In this document: piece by piece, positions 27,401 through 35,701 of the stretch
Position numbering within the stretch: the stretch's first letter is position 1
Layout of the letters: each line of letters starts with the position of its first letter
Origin: Pseudomonas sp. NC02
GTDB lineage: Bacteria; Pseudomonadota; Gammaproteobacteria; Pseudomonadales; Pseudomonadaceae
NCBI RefSeq assembly: GCF_002874965.1
Contig: NZ_CP025624.1
Location: forward strand, 3,906,001 to 3,970,000
DNA length: 64,000 nucleotides
Direction of reading: 5' to 3'
Notes under the pieces: generated by a model
What the model was told of the DNA's origin: nothing
Seen by the model: the letters and a program-made list of their open reading frames with translations, nothing else
Databases searched by the model: none
Program-made: the position numbers and the translations under genes

Positions 27401-29357
27401 ACGCATCGTTTTCGGCATCGCCGTGCACGATATGCACGAATGCGTCCTGCAGGGTGTCGTTCAATTGCTGGATATCGAGGTTCACGCCTTCGGCGGCGAT
27501 GAACGCGAAATCGTGAATCCAGAACTCGCGGCCATTGGCATGACGCAGGCGGTACGGGAATTCACCCAGGACACGCAGGCCGAGGTTTTCCAGGATCGGC
27601 AGCACATCGGACAGCGCCAGCGGCGTATCGGCGTGATACAGCTTGCAATGCAGTTCGCGCTGGCCGGAAACCTGGCCCAGCGGCTGGTAGAAACTCATCA
27701 CCAGCGGGTTGGCTTCGGTCAGGCTGAGCAAATGCTGCATGTCGACCACGGCCGAATGCGCGGCGAAACGCTCGCGGTAGCCGGCCGGGAAACCTTTCGG
27801 AAAATCCGCCAGCACGTTGGTGCCGTGGGCTTCGCCGAAGCTTTCCACCACCAGGCTGGAGTAGTCGTCCTGCCAGCTGCGGCAGGCCTGCACCACTTCT
27901 TTTTCCAGTTGCAGCGGGTCGATGTCCAGGCGGTTCTTCGGGTCTACCCGCAGGATCAACTGCACGCGAGCCAGTACGGACTCCGAGAAGAACGTCCAGA
28001 ACTCGCAGTCCGAGGCTTTCAGGCGATCCATCAGCACTTGCTGGATCTTCTGGCGCACTTCGGTGGAATAGATGTCCCGCGGCACGTAGGCCAGGCAGTA
28101 GCAGAAACGGCCGTACGGGTCTTTGCGCAGGAACACGCGGATCTTGTTGCGTTCCTGGATCTGCACGATCGACATCACGGTGCTGAACAGCTCGTCCACC
28201 GGGGTCTGGAACAGGTCATCACGGGGCAGCACCTCGACCACCTGGGCCAGTTCCTTGCCCAAGTGCGCCTTGGCCTGGAAGCCCGAGCGACGCTCGATTT
28301 CCGTCACCTTGCGACGGATGTAAGGAATCACCCGCACGCTTTCGCCGTACACCGAGGAGGTGTAGAGGCCCATGAAGCGGCATTCCTTGATGACCTTGCC
28401 GTCGGCGTCGATCTGGCGGATCGACACGTAGTCCGGGTAGGCCGGGCGGTGCACGCGGCTTGGGTGTGCAGCCTTGGCGAACGACAGCACGGCCGGCTCA
28501 CGCAGATAGTTCACCGCGTAGTCTTCGATGCGCAGCTCGTCGGCCGTCAGGCCCGGGCGCAGCAGTTTGGTCAGACCGAGGAACGAGTTGGCGTCATATT
28601 CGATATGACCGCCGTCCGCCTCGTCACGTACCACAAACTCTTCATAGCCGAGGAAGGTGAAGTGGTTGCCCACCAGCCATTCCAGGAAGCTCTTGATCTC
28701 GGCTTTTTCTTCGCCGTCGATCACGTATGGGCTGGCGTCGATACCGGCCAGCAGTTCCTGGACCTTGGCTTTCATCGGTTCGAAATCGGCGACGGCAACG
28801 CGCACTTCGCCCAGTACCTGCTCAAGTTCCTTGCTCAGGACACTCAGCTCGGCGGCGTTGGCGCAGCGGTCGATTTCCAGGTACATCAGCGATTCTTGCT
28901 GAACGTCTTCGCCCTGGGTGCCTTTGGGCAGGATTTCCAGCAGTTCGCCCTTCTTGCCACGACGCACGCTGAGTACGGTGGTTTGCAGGGTGTGGATGCT
29001 GTAGCCACGGCGGTTCAGCTCGGTACGCACCGAGTCCACCAGGAATGGCAGGTCGTGGTGCAGCACTTCGACCGCGGTGTGGGTCGATTGCCAGCCATGA
29101 CGTTCGTAATCGGGGTTGTAGACCCGCACTTGCGGTTGGTTGTGATCAAAGCGCTCAAGCAGGCGCCAGGCAGACAGGGTGCAACCGGCCAGGTCGGACA
29201 AGCGACGCTGGGTCAGTTCATCCAGGGAAATGATGCCGAAGAATTGTTCAGCGAACAGCGCCACTTGTGGCAGTGCCTGTTCACTGATGTGCTGCGCCAG
29301 TGCCGCTTGCAGTTGGTGCTGGAAGTCGGCTTTGCTGGCTGCGGTGAAGAACGCCAT
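24498..29357 (-). CDS. gdhB: NAD-specific glutamate dehydrogenase, large (GDH-180 type)
   Basis: 1619 residues, the size of the large-subunit NAD-dependent enzymes that deaminate glutamate to 2-oxoglutarate. The start ATG 29357 has GGAG 9 bases upstream. A long regulatory N-terminal half precedes the catalytic core, which shows the lysine motif PVGAKGGFLPRR (about residue 850) and the dinucleotide region VGVGDMAGDVFGNGLLMSDK. A helical C-terminal domain follows. The P. aeruginosa homologue is allosterically controlled by arginine; that is prior knowledge, not read here. The neighbour order (gdhB, hypothetical, MoxR-Bat operon) is the one I recall from P. aeruginosa PA3068-PA3075. Confidence 0.96.
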   Translation of the reverse strand: MAFFTAASKADFQHQLQAALAQHISEQALPQVALFAEQFFGIISLDELTQRRLSDLAGCTLSAWRLLERFDHNQPQVRVYNPDYERHGWQSTHTAVEVLHHDLPFLVDSVRTELNRRGYSIHTLQTTVLSVRRGKKGELLEILPKGTQGEDVQQESLMYLEIDRCANAAELSVLSKELEQVLGEVRVAVADFEPMKAKVQELLAGIDASPYVIDGEEKAEIKSFLEWLVGNHFTFLGYEEFVVRDEADGGHIEYDANSFLGLTKLLRPGLTADELRIEDYAVNYLREPAVLSFAKAAHPSRVHRPAYPDYVSIRQIDADGKVIKECRFMGLYTSSVYGESVRVIPYIRRKVTEIERRSGFQAKAHLGKELAQVVEVLPRDDLFQTPVDELFSTVMSIVQIQERNKIRVFLRKDPYGRFCYCLAYVPRDIYSTEVRQKIQQVLMDRLKASDCEFWTFFSESVLARVQLILRVDPKNRLDIDPLQLEKEVVQACRSWQDDYSSLVVESFGEAHGTNVLADFPKGFPAGYRERFAAHSAVVDMQHLLSLTEANPLVMSFYQPLGQVSGQRELHCKLYHADTPLALSDVLPILENLGLRVLGEFPYRLRHANGREFWIHDFAFIAAEGVNLDIQQLNDTLQDAFVHIVHGDAENDAFNRLVLTAGLPWRDVALLRAYARYLKQIRLGFDLGYIASTLNNHTDIARELTRLFKTRFYLARKLTAEDLEDKQQRLEQAILTALDDVQVLNEDRILRRYLDLIKATLRTNFYQADANGQNKSYFSFKFNPHAIPELPKPVPKFEIFVYSPRVEGVHLRFGNVARGGLRWSDREEDFRTEVLGLVKAQQVKNSVIVPVGAKGGFLPRRLPLGGSRDEIAAEGIACYRIFISGLLDITDNLKDGALVPPLNVVRHDNDDPYLVVAADKGTATFSDIANGIAIDYGFWLGDAFASGGSAGYDHKKMGITAKGAWVGVQRHFRERGINVQQDSITVVGVGDMAGDVFGNGLLMSDKLQLVAAFNHLHIFIDPNPNPANSFAERQRLFDLPRSAWTDYDTSIMSEGGGIFSRSAKSIAISPQMKERFDIQADKLTPTELLNALLKAPVDLLWNGGIGTYVKASTESHADVGDKANDALRVNGNELRCKVVGEGGNLGMTQLGRVEFGLNGGGSNTDFIDNAGGVDCSDHEVNIKILLNEVVQAGDMTDKQRNQLLASMTDEVGSLVLGNNYKQTQALSLAARKAFERVAEYKRLMSDLEGRGKLDRAIEYLPTEEQLNERAAAGKGLTRPELSVLISYSKIDLKEALLKSLVPDDDYLTRDMETAFPPSLVAKFSEAMRRHRLKREIVSTQIANDLVNHMGITFVQRLKESTGMSPANVAGAYVIVRDIFHLPHWFRQIEALDHQVSADVQLELMDELMRLGRRATRWFLRSRRNEQDAGRDVAHFGPHLAALGLKLDELLEGPTREGWQNRYQAYVEAGVPELLARMVAGTTHLYTLLPIIEAADVTGQSAADVAKAYFAVGSALDLPWYLQQISSLPVGNNWQAQAREAFRDDVDWQQRAITISVLQMADAPEDMEARVALWLEQHQDMADRWRTMMVEIRAAVGTDYAMYAVANRELLDLAMSGQSVL

Positions 29358-29825
29358 CTGTGGTACTCCGCTTGGGCTTGTTATTGATGGAAGCGTCGCG
29401 TGTTATCCCCTTGCGGGGAGACCGTCAGCTCTGTTCGCGGTCTACAGTAACGAATTCAGAGTGACAGGTGGGTGAAGCTGGACAAGACAATGAGGTCACA
29501 TTCAACTTCCATAAGATGCGCACCTTGCCAGGTGACGGTACGACGGGCAGGTCAGACTCCTGGCGAGGCACATCCGTTGCGCAGCTTAACGAGTGTAGGA
29601 AGCAAGCTGCTTGCGACGCTGCGACATATTCGGTCATCGGCACGCTGCCGGCGGGTTGCGACTTGGGCAACCGGGTGTTTTCGGAGAAATCCCGGGGCGC
29701 CGAGTACCGGAAATGACTGATATTGCCCGCCAGGTCATGCCACAAGGTCTGACACACGATGCAGCACAAAATTCGCCGCAATGGCACAATTGCCCTGCTT
29801 CGCCCTCCCCCAGACAGGATTAACC
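29358..29825. other. Intergenic region, gdhB to hypothetical gene
   Basis: 468 bases with no convincing gene. It contains the promoter regions of the divergent gdhB and 118-residue genes. Several overlapping open frames of 65-135 codons on both strands lack ribosome binding sites and credible composition. No strong hairpin or repeat was noticed. Confidence 0.6.
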
Positions 29826-30182
29826 ATGCCATTGCAACTCACCACCGCCCACCTGATCGTCAACCCGTGCGATGACGAAGAAGACAACATGGCCATGCTC
29901 TGCTGCCACGGCGACAAGGGCGAGATGTTCATGGTGACCCGTTATCCGGACGAGGACGAGGTGGAAGTCACCTGGGATTACGAGCCGTCGACCCTGGACG
30001 GGCTGAAGATCACCCTGAGTGCCACGACACTGTTGGTGGAGATTGGCGCGGCGGATGCCGATGCATTGGGCGGCCACGATCAATTGGCAATCACCCACGG
30101 CACCGCCGAGTCGGATCTGGCCGAAGTGGAGGAAACCCTGCAGAACATTCTCAAGGGCACCGGGACCTATATCCGGGCCTAG
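29826..30182 (+). CDS. Conserved hypothetical protein (118 aa)
   Basis: Starts at ATG 29826 (MPLQLTTAHLIVNPCDDEED); an upstream in-frame ATG at 29781 gives an atypical N terminus. The protein is acidic and predicted beta-rich: DKGEMFMVTRYPDEDEVEVTWDYEP, then KITLSATTLLVEIGAADAD. No signal peptide or membrane helix. I do not recognise a function. In pseudomonads a gene of this kind sits between gdhB and the moxR operon. It is separated from moxR by a REP element. Confidence 0.75.
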   Translation: MPLQLTTAHLIVNPCDDEEDNMAMLCCHGDKGEMFMVTRYPDEDEVEVTWDYEPSTLDGLKITLSATTLLVEIGAADADALGGHDQLAITHGTAESDLAEVEETLQNILKGTGTYIRA

Positions 30183-30199
30183 TTGCCAAATCCGCACAA

Positions 30200-30331
30200 T
30201 GTGGCGAGGGAGCTTGCTCCCGCTGGGCTGCGAAGCGGCCCCAATCCAGCCAACTGCGTTCTGCCTGGAAAAACTCGGCAGCCTTGCTGGGGCTGCTGCG
30301 CAACCCAGCGGGAGCAAGCTCCCTCGCCACA
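30200..30331. repeat. REP/BIME inverted pair with enlarged spacer
   Basis: Same arms as the elements at 22766 and 24318 (TGTGGCGAGGGAGCTTGCTC... and complement), but about 40 bases longer in the middle. It lies between two tandem plus-strand genes, upstream of moxR. Confidence 0.85.
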
Positions 30332-30492
30332 AAGGCAGGCGCCTATCGGAAAAAACCTCAGACATTTCCCACATTTCCCGAAAAATACCCCCCGCGCCGT
30401 TAGTCTCCACCCCCTCCGATGCATTAAAGTAACGCCCCCAGGCCTGGCATTTTTCGCAATGCCCAGTCTCACCTCTCCAGGAACCGTCATCG

Positions 30493-31452
30493 ATGGAACA
30501 TCGTGAAGCGCTGCTTGCGCTGCGAACCTTTCTTTCAACGCAGATTCTCGGCCAGGAAAAACTCATCGAGCGCTTGCTCATTGCCCTGCTCGCCGATGGC
30601 CACATGCTGGTTGAAGGCGCTCCCGGGCTGGCCAAGACCAAGGCCATCAAGGAGCTTGCCGAAGGGATCGAGGCACAGTTCCATCGCATCCAGTTCACCC
30701 CCGACCTGCTGCCCGCCGACATCACCGGCACCGAGATCTATCGCCCGGAAACCGGCAGTTTCGTGTTCCAGCAAGGCCCGATCTTCCACAACCTGGTGCT
30801 GGCGGACGAAATCAACCGTGCCCCGGCCAAGGTGCAGTCGGCATTGCTCGAAGCCATGGCCGAGCGCCAGGTCAGCGTGGGGCGCAGCACTTACGAGTTG
30901 TCGCCATTGTTCCTGGTGATGGCCACGCAAAACCCGATCGAGCAGGAAGGCACCTACCCGCTGCCTGAAGCCCAGCTCGACCGTTTCCTGATGCACGTGA
31001 AAATCGGCTTCCCGGACGCCGCCGTCGAGCGCCGCATCCTGCAGCAGGCCCGTGGCGAAGCCCTCAACGGTGAAACCAAGCCCGAGCGACGCGTCAGCCA
31101 GCAGGCGATCTTCGCCGCGCGCAAGGAAATCCTCGGCCTGTACATGGCCGATGCGGTGGAGGAATACCTGGTGCAACTGGTCATGGCCACTCGCACCCCG
31201 GCCAAGTTCGATCCGGAAATGGCCGAATGGATTGCCTATGGCGCCAGCCCTCGTGGCTCGATTGCCCTGGACCGCTGCGCCCGGGCCCACGCCTGGCTGG
31301 CCGGCCGCGATTTCGTCAGCCCGGAAGACATCCAGGCGGTGCTGTTCGACGTGCTGCGCCACCGCATCATTCTGTCGTTCGAGGCCGAAGCGGCCGGCAT
31401 CGACCAGGACCGCGTGGTGCAACGCATTCTCGACGTCGTTGCCGTCGCTTGA
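30493..31452 (+). CDS. MoxR-family AAA+ ATPase
   Basis: 319 residues. Walker A is GAPGLAKT (42-49), Walker B LVLADEIN (101-108), and sensor 1 is in LVMATQNPIEQEGTYPLPEAQLDRF. A C-terminal lid domain follows. MoxR ATPases act as chaperones, often assembling metal- or VWA-containing complexes. This is gene 1 of a six-gene operon (to 37338) with DUF58, DUF4381, two VWA proteins and BatD. The downstream genes overlap or nearly touch, which indicates one transcript and a membrane-associated complex. Confidence 0.95.
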   Translation: MEHREALLALRTFLSTQILGQEKLIERLLIALLADGHMLVEGAPGLAKTKAIKELAEGIEAQFHRIQFTPDLLPADITGTEIYRPETGSFVFQQGPIFHNLVLADEINRAPAKVQSALLEAMAERQVSVGRSTYELSPLFLVMATQNPIEQEGTYPLPEAQLDRFLMHVKIGFPDAAVERRILQQARGEALNGETKPERRVSQQAIFAARKEILGLYMADAVEEYLVQLVMATRTPAKFDPEMAEWIAYGASPRGSIALDRCARAHAWLAGRDFVSPEDIQAVLFDVLRHRIILSFEAEAAGIDQDRVVQRILDVVAVA

Positions 31453-31457
31453 CGCCT

Positions 31458-32390
31458 ATGAACGCTGGCGATGGAACCCGTGTCACCCTGAGCGAATTGA
31501 TCGAGATGCGTCATCGCGTGCGGGAAGTGCAGTTGTTTTCCACGCCGAGCCAGCGCAGCCCGCTGATCGGCCTGCACCACTCGAAACTGCGCGGGCGCGG
31601 GGTCGACTTCGACCAGGTGCGGGTGTATCAGGCCGGCGACGATGTGCGCACCATCGACTGGCGCGTCACTGCACGCACCCAGGAGCCACACACCAAGCTG
31701 TTTCATGAAGAGCGCGAGCGGCCGATCTTCATCATGGTGGAGCAAAGCTGCCGCTTGTTTTTCGGCTCGGGGCAGATGTTCAAGTCGGTGCTGGCGGCTC
31801 AGGCGGCGAGCCTGATCGGCTGGGCGGCGCTGGGCCATAACGACCGGGTCGGCGGGCTGGTGTTCGGTGACAGCGAGCACTACGAAATCAAACCCCGGCG
31901 CAGCAAGCAAAGCCTGCTGCAATTGCTCAACCGGTTGGTACGGGTCAACCAGAGCCTCAACACCGAACGCCGCCCCGAAGCCGACGCCCTCGGCATGGCC
32001 TTGCGCCGAGCCCGGGAAGTATTGCGCCCGGGCAGCCTGGTGATTGTGATCTGTGACGAGCGCGCCCTGACCGAAGGCGCCGAGCAACAGCTGAGCCTGC
32101 TGTCACGGCATTGCGACCTGCTGCTGTTGCCGGTTTCCGACCCGCTGGACCACGCCCTGCCCGCCGCCGGCCTGCTGCGCTTCGCCGAGCGCGGCGCACA
32201 GCTGGAGCTGGACACCCTGAATTTTGATCTGCGCCAGGCCTACAAGGCCCAGGCCGAAGCCCGCAGCGCACGCTGGGAACTGCTCGCGCAAAAGCTGCGG
32301 GTGCTGTTGATGCCCTTGAGTACCCAGGGTGAAATGGTCGAGCAACTGCGCGAATACCTGAACCCGCAACGCCCGGTTAAAAAGCAATGA
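31458..32390 (+). CDS. DUF58 domain protein (VWA-like)
   Basis: 310 residues from ATG 31458, five bases after the moxR stop. The DUF58 signature is GLHHSKLRGRGVDFDQVRVY followed by DDVRTIDWRVTARTQEPHTK, and a degenerate VWA-like region follows (IFIMVEQSCRLFFGSGQ, VIVICDERALT). It is soluble and presumably binds the MoxR ATPase at the membrane, as in other MoxR operons. The start codon has no clear ribosome site, consistent with coupling to moxR. Confidence 0.93.
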   Translation: MNAGDGTRVTLSELIEMRHRVREVQLFSTPSQRSPLIGLHHSKLRGRGVDFDQVRVYQAGDDVRTIDWRVTARTQEPHTKLFHEERERPIFIMVEQSCRLFFGSGQMFKSVLAAQAASLIGWAALGHNDRVGGLVFGDSEHYEIKPRRSKQSLLQLLNRLVRVNQSLNTERRPEADALGMALRRAREVLRPGSLVIVICDERALTEGAEQQLSLLSRHCDLLLLPVSDPLDHALPAAGLLRFAERGAQLELDTLNFDLRQAYKAQAEARSARWELLAQKLRVLLMPLSTQGEMVEQLREYLNPQRPVKKQ

Positions 32391-32881
32391 GCAGCCTCGA
32401 CCAACTGCAACCCCTGATCGCCCCGCCAGTGATCGGCTTCTGGCCGCCGGCGCCGGGTTGGTGGCTGTTGCTGCTGATCATCCCGTTGGCGGGCTGGGGC
32501 CTGTGGTGGCTGCGCCGTTTCCTGCCAGCCAAGCGCCCATTGGCCCGTGCCGAACAACCCCTGGACCCGCTGCGCATCGCCGCCCTCGCCGAACTGGCGC
32601 TGATGCCCAAACCCTACGACGGCGCACCGGCCGGTGCCTGGCTGCAACAGCTCAACGGCCTGCTCAAGCGCCTGTGCCGCAACGACTACCCCTACAGCCA
32701 GAGCCACACCCTCAACGGCCGCAAGTGGCTGGCGTTCCTCGACAACCGTTGCCCCGCTGCCGGCCTGACCCGCTGGATGGTTCTGGTGGAAGGCGCCTAC
32801 AAGCCCGAATGCAAACTCGACGACAAGGCCATCGCTGGCCTGACCCAAGCGGTCGACACCTGGATTCGCAAACATGTTTGA
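32387..32881 (+). CDS. DUF4381 domain membrane protein
   Basis: 164 residues, overlapping the DUF58 stop by 4 bases (ATGA). One transmembrane helix (about residues 22-42: PGWWLLLLIIPLAGWGLWWL) is followed by a soluble domain (LQQLNGLLKRLCRNDYPYS, GRKWLAFLDNRCP). This is the usual small DUF4381 component between DUF58 and the VWA proteins. It is an inner membrane protein whose role in the complex is unknown. Confidence 0.92.
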   Translation: MSSLDQLQPLIAPPVIGFWPPAPGWWLLLLIIPLAGWGLWWLRRFLPAKRPLARAEQPLDPLRIAALAELALMPKPYDGAPAGAWLQQLNGLLKRLCRNDYPYSQSHTLNGRKWLAFLDNRCPAAGLTRWMVLVEGAYKPECKLDDKAIAGLTQAVDTWIRKHV

Positions 32882-33962
32882 GTTCGCCTGGCCGTGGATC
32901 TTTGCCCTGTTGCCATTGCCCTGGTTGCTGCGCCTCATCCTGCCGGTGGCCGACAGCGGCGAGCCGGCGCTGAAAGTCAGTTTCCTCAGCGACCTCGAAG
33001 GCCTGGCCCGCCGCCGCGCGCGGGTCAACCTGCCGGGCTGGCGCCAGCAAGCACCGTTCGTATTCCTGTGGCTGCTGCTGTTGGCCGCCGCCGCCCGCCC
33101 GGAGTGGCTGGGCGAGCCGCTGCCGATTGCCGCCAGCGGCCGCGATTTGCTGGTGGCGGTGGACGTTTCCGGCTCGATGGACTTTCCCGACATGCAATGG
33201 CAGGACGAGGACGTCAGCCGCCTGAGCCTGGTCAAGCACCTGCTGGGAGATTTCCTGGAGGGCCGCGAAGGTGATCGCGTGGGATTGATCCTGTTCGGCA
33301 GCCAGGCCTATCTGCAAGCGCCGCTGACCTTTGACCGGCGCACCGTGCGCACCTGGCTGGATGAGGCGCGGATTGGCATCGCCGGTAAAAACACCGCGAT
33401 TGGCGACGCCATCGGCCTGGCCCTCAAGCGCCTGCGCCAGCGTCCGGCGCAAAGCCGGGTGCTGATCCTGGTCACCGACGGCGCCAACAATGCCGGCGAA
33501 ATCGACCCGCTGACCGCCGCCCGCCTGGCCGCCGAAGAAGGGGTGAAAATCTACCCGATCGGCATCGGCGCAGACCCCGAGCAAACCGGCTCCCTGGGCA
33601 TCCTCGGCGTCAACCCGAGCCTCGACCTCGACGAACCGGCCCTCAAGGCCATCGCCGAGGCCACCGGCGGCCGCTACTTCCGCGCCCGCGACGGCAACGA
33701 ACTGCTGAAGATCAAGGAAACCCTCGACCAGCTCGAACCCGTGGCCCAGCAACCCACCCAGGCCCGCCCCGCCCAGGCGCTGTACAGCGCGCCGCTGGCG
33801 TTGGCGCTGATCCTCAGCATGCTGCTGGTGATCCAGGAACGCTGGCCGGATAACGCCCTGCAACGCCTGTTCAGCAAACTCTCAAGCAAGGGCCGTTTCC
33901 TGCAACCCAATCCTGAATGGCGTGAACGCCTCAAACGCTTGCGTTTGCGGAGGCGTCGATGA
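32874..33962 (+). CDS. BatA-like VWA domain membrane protein
   Basis: 362 residues, overlapping the previous gene by 8 bases. Membrane helices lie near the N terminus (7-24, 62-76) and C terminus (about 308-328). The VWA domain has an intact metal site: DVSGSM (Asp97, Ser99, Ser101), with LVTDGANNAGEIDPL further on. Predicted to face the periplasm. Together with the next protein it probably forms a VWA pair managed by MoxR. The family (BatA/aerotolerance) is linked to stress resistance, but the mechanism is unproven. Confidence 0.93.
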   Translation: MFEFAWPWIFALLPLPWLLRLILPVADSGEPALKVSFLSDLEGLARRRARVNLPGWRQQAPFVFLWLLLLAAAARPEWLGEPLPIAASGRDLLVAVDVSGSMDFPDMQWQDEDVSRLSLVKHLLGDFLEGREGDRVGLILFGSQAYLQAPLTFDRRTVRTWLDEARIGIAGKNTAIGDAIGLALKRLRQRPAQSRVLILVTDGANNAGEIDPLTAARLAAEEGVKIYPIGIGADPEQTGSLGILGVNPSLDLDEPALKAIAEATGGRYFRARDGNELLKIKETLDQLEPVAQQPTQARPAQALYSAPLALALILSMLLVIQERWPDNALQRLFSKLSSKGRFLQPNPEWRERLKRLRLRRRR

Positions 33963-35701
33963 TCGCCCTGTGGCCGCACTGGTTCCGTCCCTGGTGGCTG
34001 TTGCTGCTGCCGCTGCTCGGCTGGTTGCTGTGGCAGTTGTGGCACCGCCAGAAACGCGCCGGGCGCTGGCAGATGATTCTGCCGCCGGCCTTCCACGCCG
34101 CGTTGCTCAGTGGCGGCAATGGTCGGGAGAGCAAATCGCCGTGGGTGGTGCTCGGCATCGCCTGGCTGCTGGCCGTGCTGGCGTTGCTGGGGCCGAGCTG
34201 GGAACGCGTCGAACAGTCCAGCCAGAAGCCCGCCGACCCGCTGGTGGTGCTGCTGGAACTGACCCCGGAAATGCTCGCCACCGACAGCCCGCCCAGCCGC
34301 CTCGAACAGGCACGGCGCAAGCTGTTCGACCTGCTTCAGGCCCGCAGCGATGCGCAGACTGCCATCGTGGTCTACGCCGGCAGCGCGCACACGCTGGTGC
34401 CGCTGTCCGACGACCTGGCCACCAGCCATAACCTGCTCGAAGCCCTGCGCCCCTCGATCATGCCCGAGCCCGGCCACCGCGCAGACCTGGCGGTGGAAAA
34501 AGCCCTGAGCCTGCTCAAGCATGGCGGCCTCGGCCAGGGCCGACTGCTGCTGATCGGATCGTCCCTGTCCAAGCAGGAGCGCCAGGGGATCCGCCTGCAG
34601 CTGCAAGGCAACCAGGCGCCGAGCCTGTCGATCCTCGGCATTGGCAGCCGCGAAGGCACGCCGGTGACCCAGGAAAGCGGCGAGTTCCTCAAGGACGCCC
34701 AGGGCGCGATCCTCGTGCCGCGCCTGGACAGCCCGACCCTCAAGGCCTTCGCCAGCGAAATGGGCGGCCTCTACCGCCAGGCACGCCTGGACGACAAGGA
34801 CCTGCGCCACCTCGGGATGCTGGACGGCCCGCAAAGCCTGCGCAATGACGGCCAACTGCTGCACCTCGACACCTGGGCCGACCAGGGTTACTGGCTGCTC
34901 TTACCGCTATTGCTGCTGGCCGCCTGCGCCGGGCGCCGTGGCTGGCTGTTCTTCCTGCCGTTGCTGCTGTTGGGCGCGCCGCAGCCCAGCTATGCCTTCG
35001 ACTTCCAGGACCTGTGGCTGCGCCCCGACCAACAGGGCCAACTGCTGCTGAAGAAAAAACGCCCAGCCGAAGCAGCCGGACATTTCGAAGACCCGCAATG
35101 GCAAGGCGTCGCACTGTATGAAGCGGGCAACTATGCCGAAGCCGCCAAGCGGTTTGCCGAAGGCAGCGACGCCTACTCCCACTACAATCGGGGCAATGCC
35201 CTGGCCAAAAGCGGCGAGCTGGAAGCGGCGATCGATGCCTACGAACAAGCCCTCGAAGCCCAGCCAGACTTGCAGCCGGCGCTGAAGAACAAGGCGCTGG
35301 TGGAAAGCCTGATGCAACAGGAACCGGAAAAAACCGAGCCGGCCAAGCCTGCAAAAAACGAGGATGACGAAACCACCCAACCCGGCCAGACTGCGCAACC
35401 GGGCGCCAGCAGCCAGACCGCCACCGGTGGCGAGCAGACGTCCCAAGGCCAGGGCCAGCCCGGCGCGACCGACACGCAAACCGGGGCCACGCCCCACGCT
35501 GGCAGCAACGAGGTACCCGGCAGCGAGTTGGGTGATGAACAAACCACCACCCCGCCCCTGCGCCCGGTCGACGGCACGCTTGAAGGCGAGCAGCGCCAGG
35601 CCCTGGAACAATGGCTGCGGCAGATCCCGGACAACCCCGGCGAGCTGCTGCGACGCAAATTCTGGTACGAACAGCAACAACATCAGGACAAGACTCGATG
35701 A
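33959..35701 (+). CDS. BatB/BatC fusion: VWA plus TPR membrane protein
   Basis: 580 residues, overlapping the BatA gene by 4 bases. N-terminal helix (about 9-25), VWA-like domain (about 85-300), a second hydrophobic pair (about 307-343), then TPR repeats (FEDPQWQGVALYEAGNYAEA, YNRGNALAKSGELEAA). A Pro/Thr/Gln/Gly-rich linker and a C-terminal EQWLRQIPDNPGELLRRKFW segment follow. The metal-site position reads LLELTPEML: the usual Asp is Glu and the serines are Thr and Glu, so the MIDAS looks degraded. The TPR part corresponds to BatC, which is separate in Bacteroides. Confidence 0.92.
   Translation: MIALWPHWFRPWWLLLLPLLGWLLWQLWHRQKRAGRWQMILPPAFHAALLSGGNGRESKSPWVVLGIAWLLAVLALLGPSWERVEQSSQKPADPLVVLLELTPEMLATDSPPSRLEQARRKLFDLLQARSDAQTAIVVYAGSAHTLVPLSDDLATSHNLLEALRPSIMPEPGHRADLAVEKALSLLKHGGLGQGRLLLIGSSLSKQERQGIRLQLQGNQAPSLSILGIGSREGTPVTQESGEFLKDAQGAILVPRLDSPTLKAFASEMGGLYRQARLDDKDLRHLGMLDGPQSLRNDGQLLHLDTWADQGYWLLLPLLLLAACAGRRGWLFFLPLLLLGAPQPSYAFDFQDLWLRPDQQGQLLLKKKRPAEAAGHFEDPQWQGVALYEAGNYAEAAKRFAEGSDAYSHYNRGNALAKSGELEAAIDAYEQALEAQPDLQPALKNKALVESLMQQEPEKTEPAKPAKNEDDETTQPGQTAQPGASSQTATGGEQTSQGQGQPGATDTQTGATPHAGSNEVPGSELGDEQTTTPPLRPVDGTLEGEQRQALEQWLRQIPDNPGELLRRKFWYEQQQHQDKTR

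Noticed and set aside
26418..29387. 989-codon plus-strand open frame
   Set aside because: It lies wholly antisense to the glutamate dehydrogenase gene. Its translation is rich in His, Val and Gln without family motifs, as expected from the complement of high-GC3 coding sequence.
29425..29832. 135-codon minus-strand open frame upstream of gdhB
   Set aside because: No ribosome binding site, no recognisable motif, and a composition unlike neighbouring genes; treated as non-coding.
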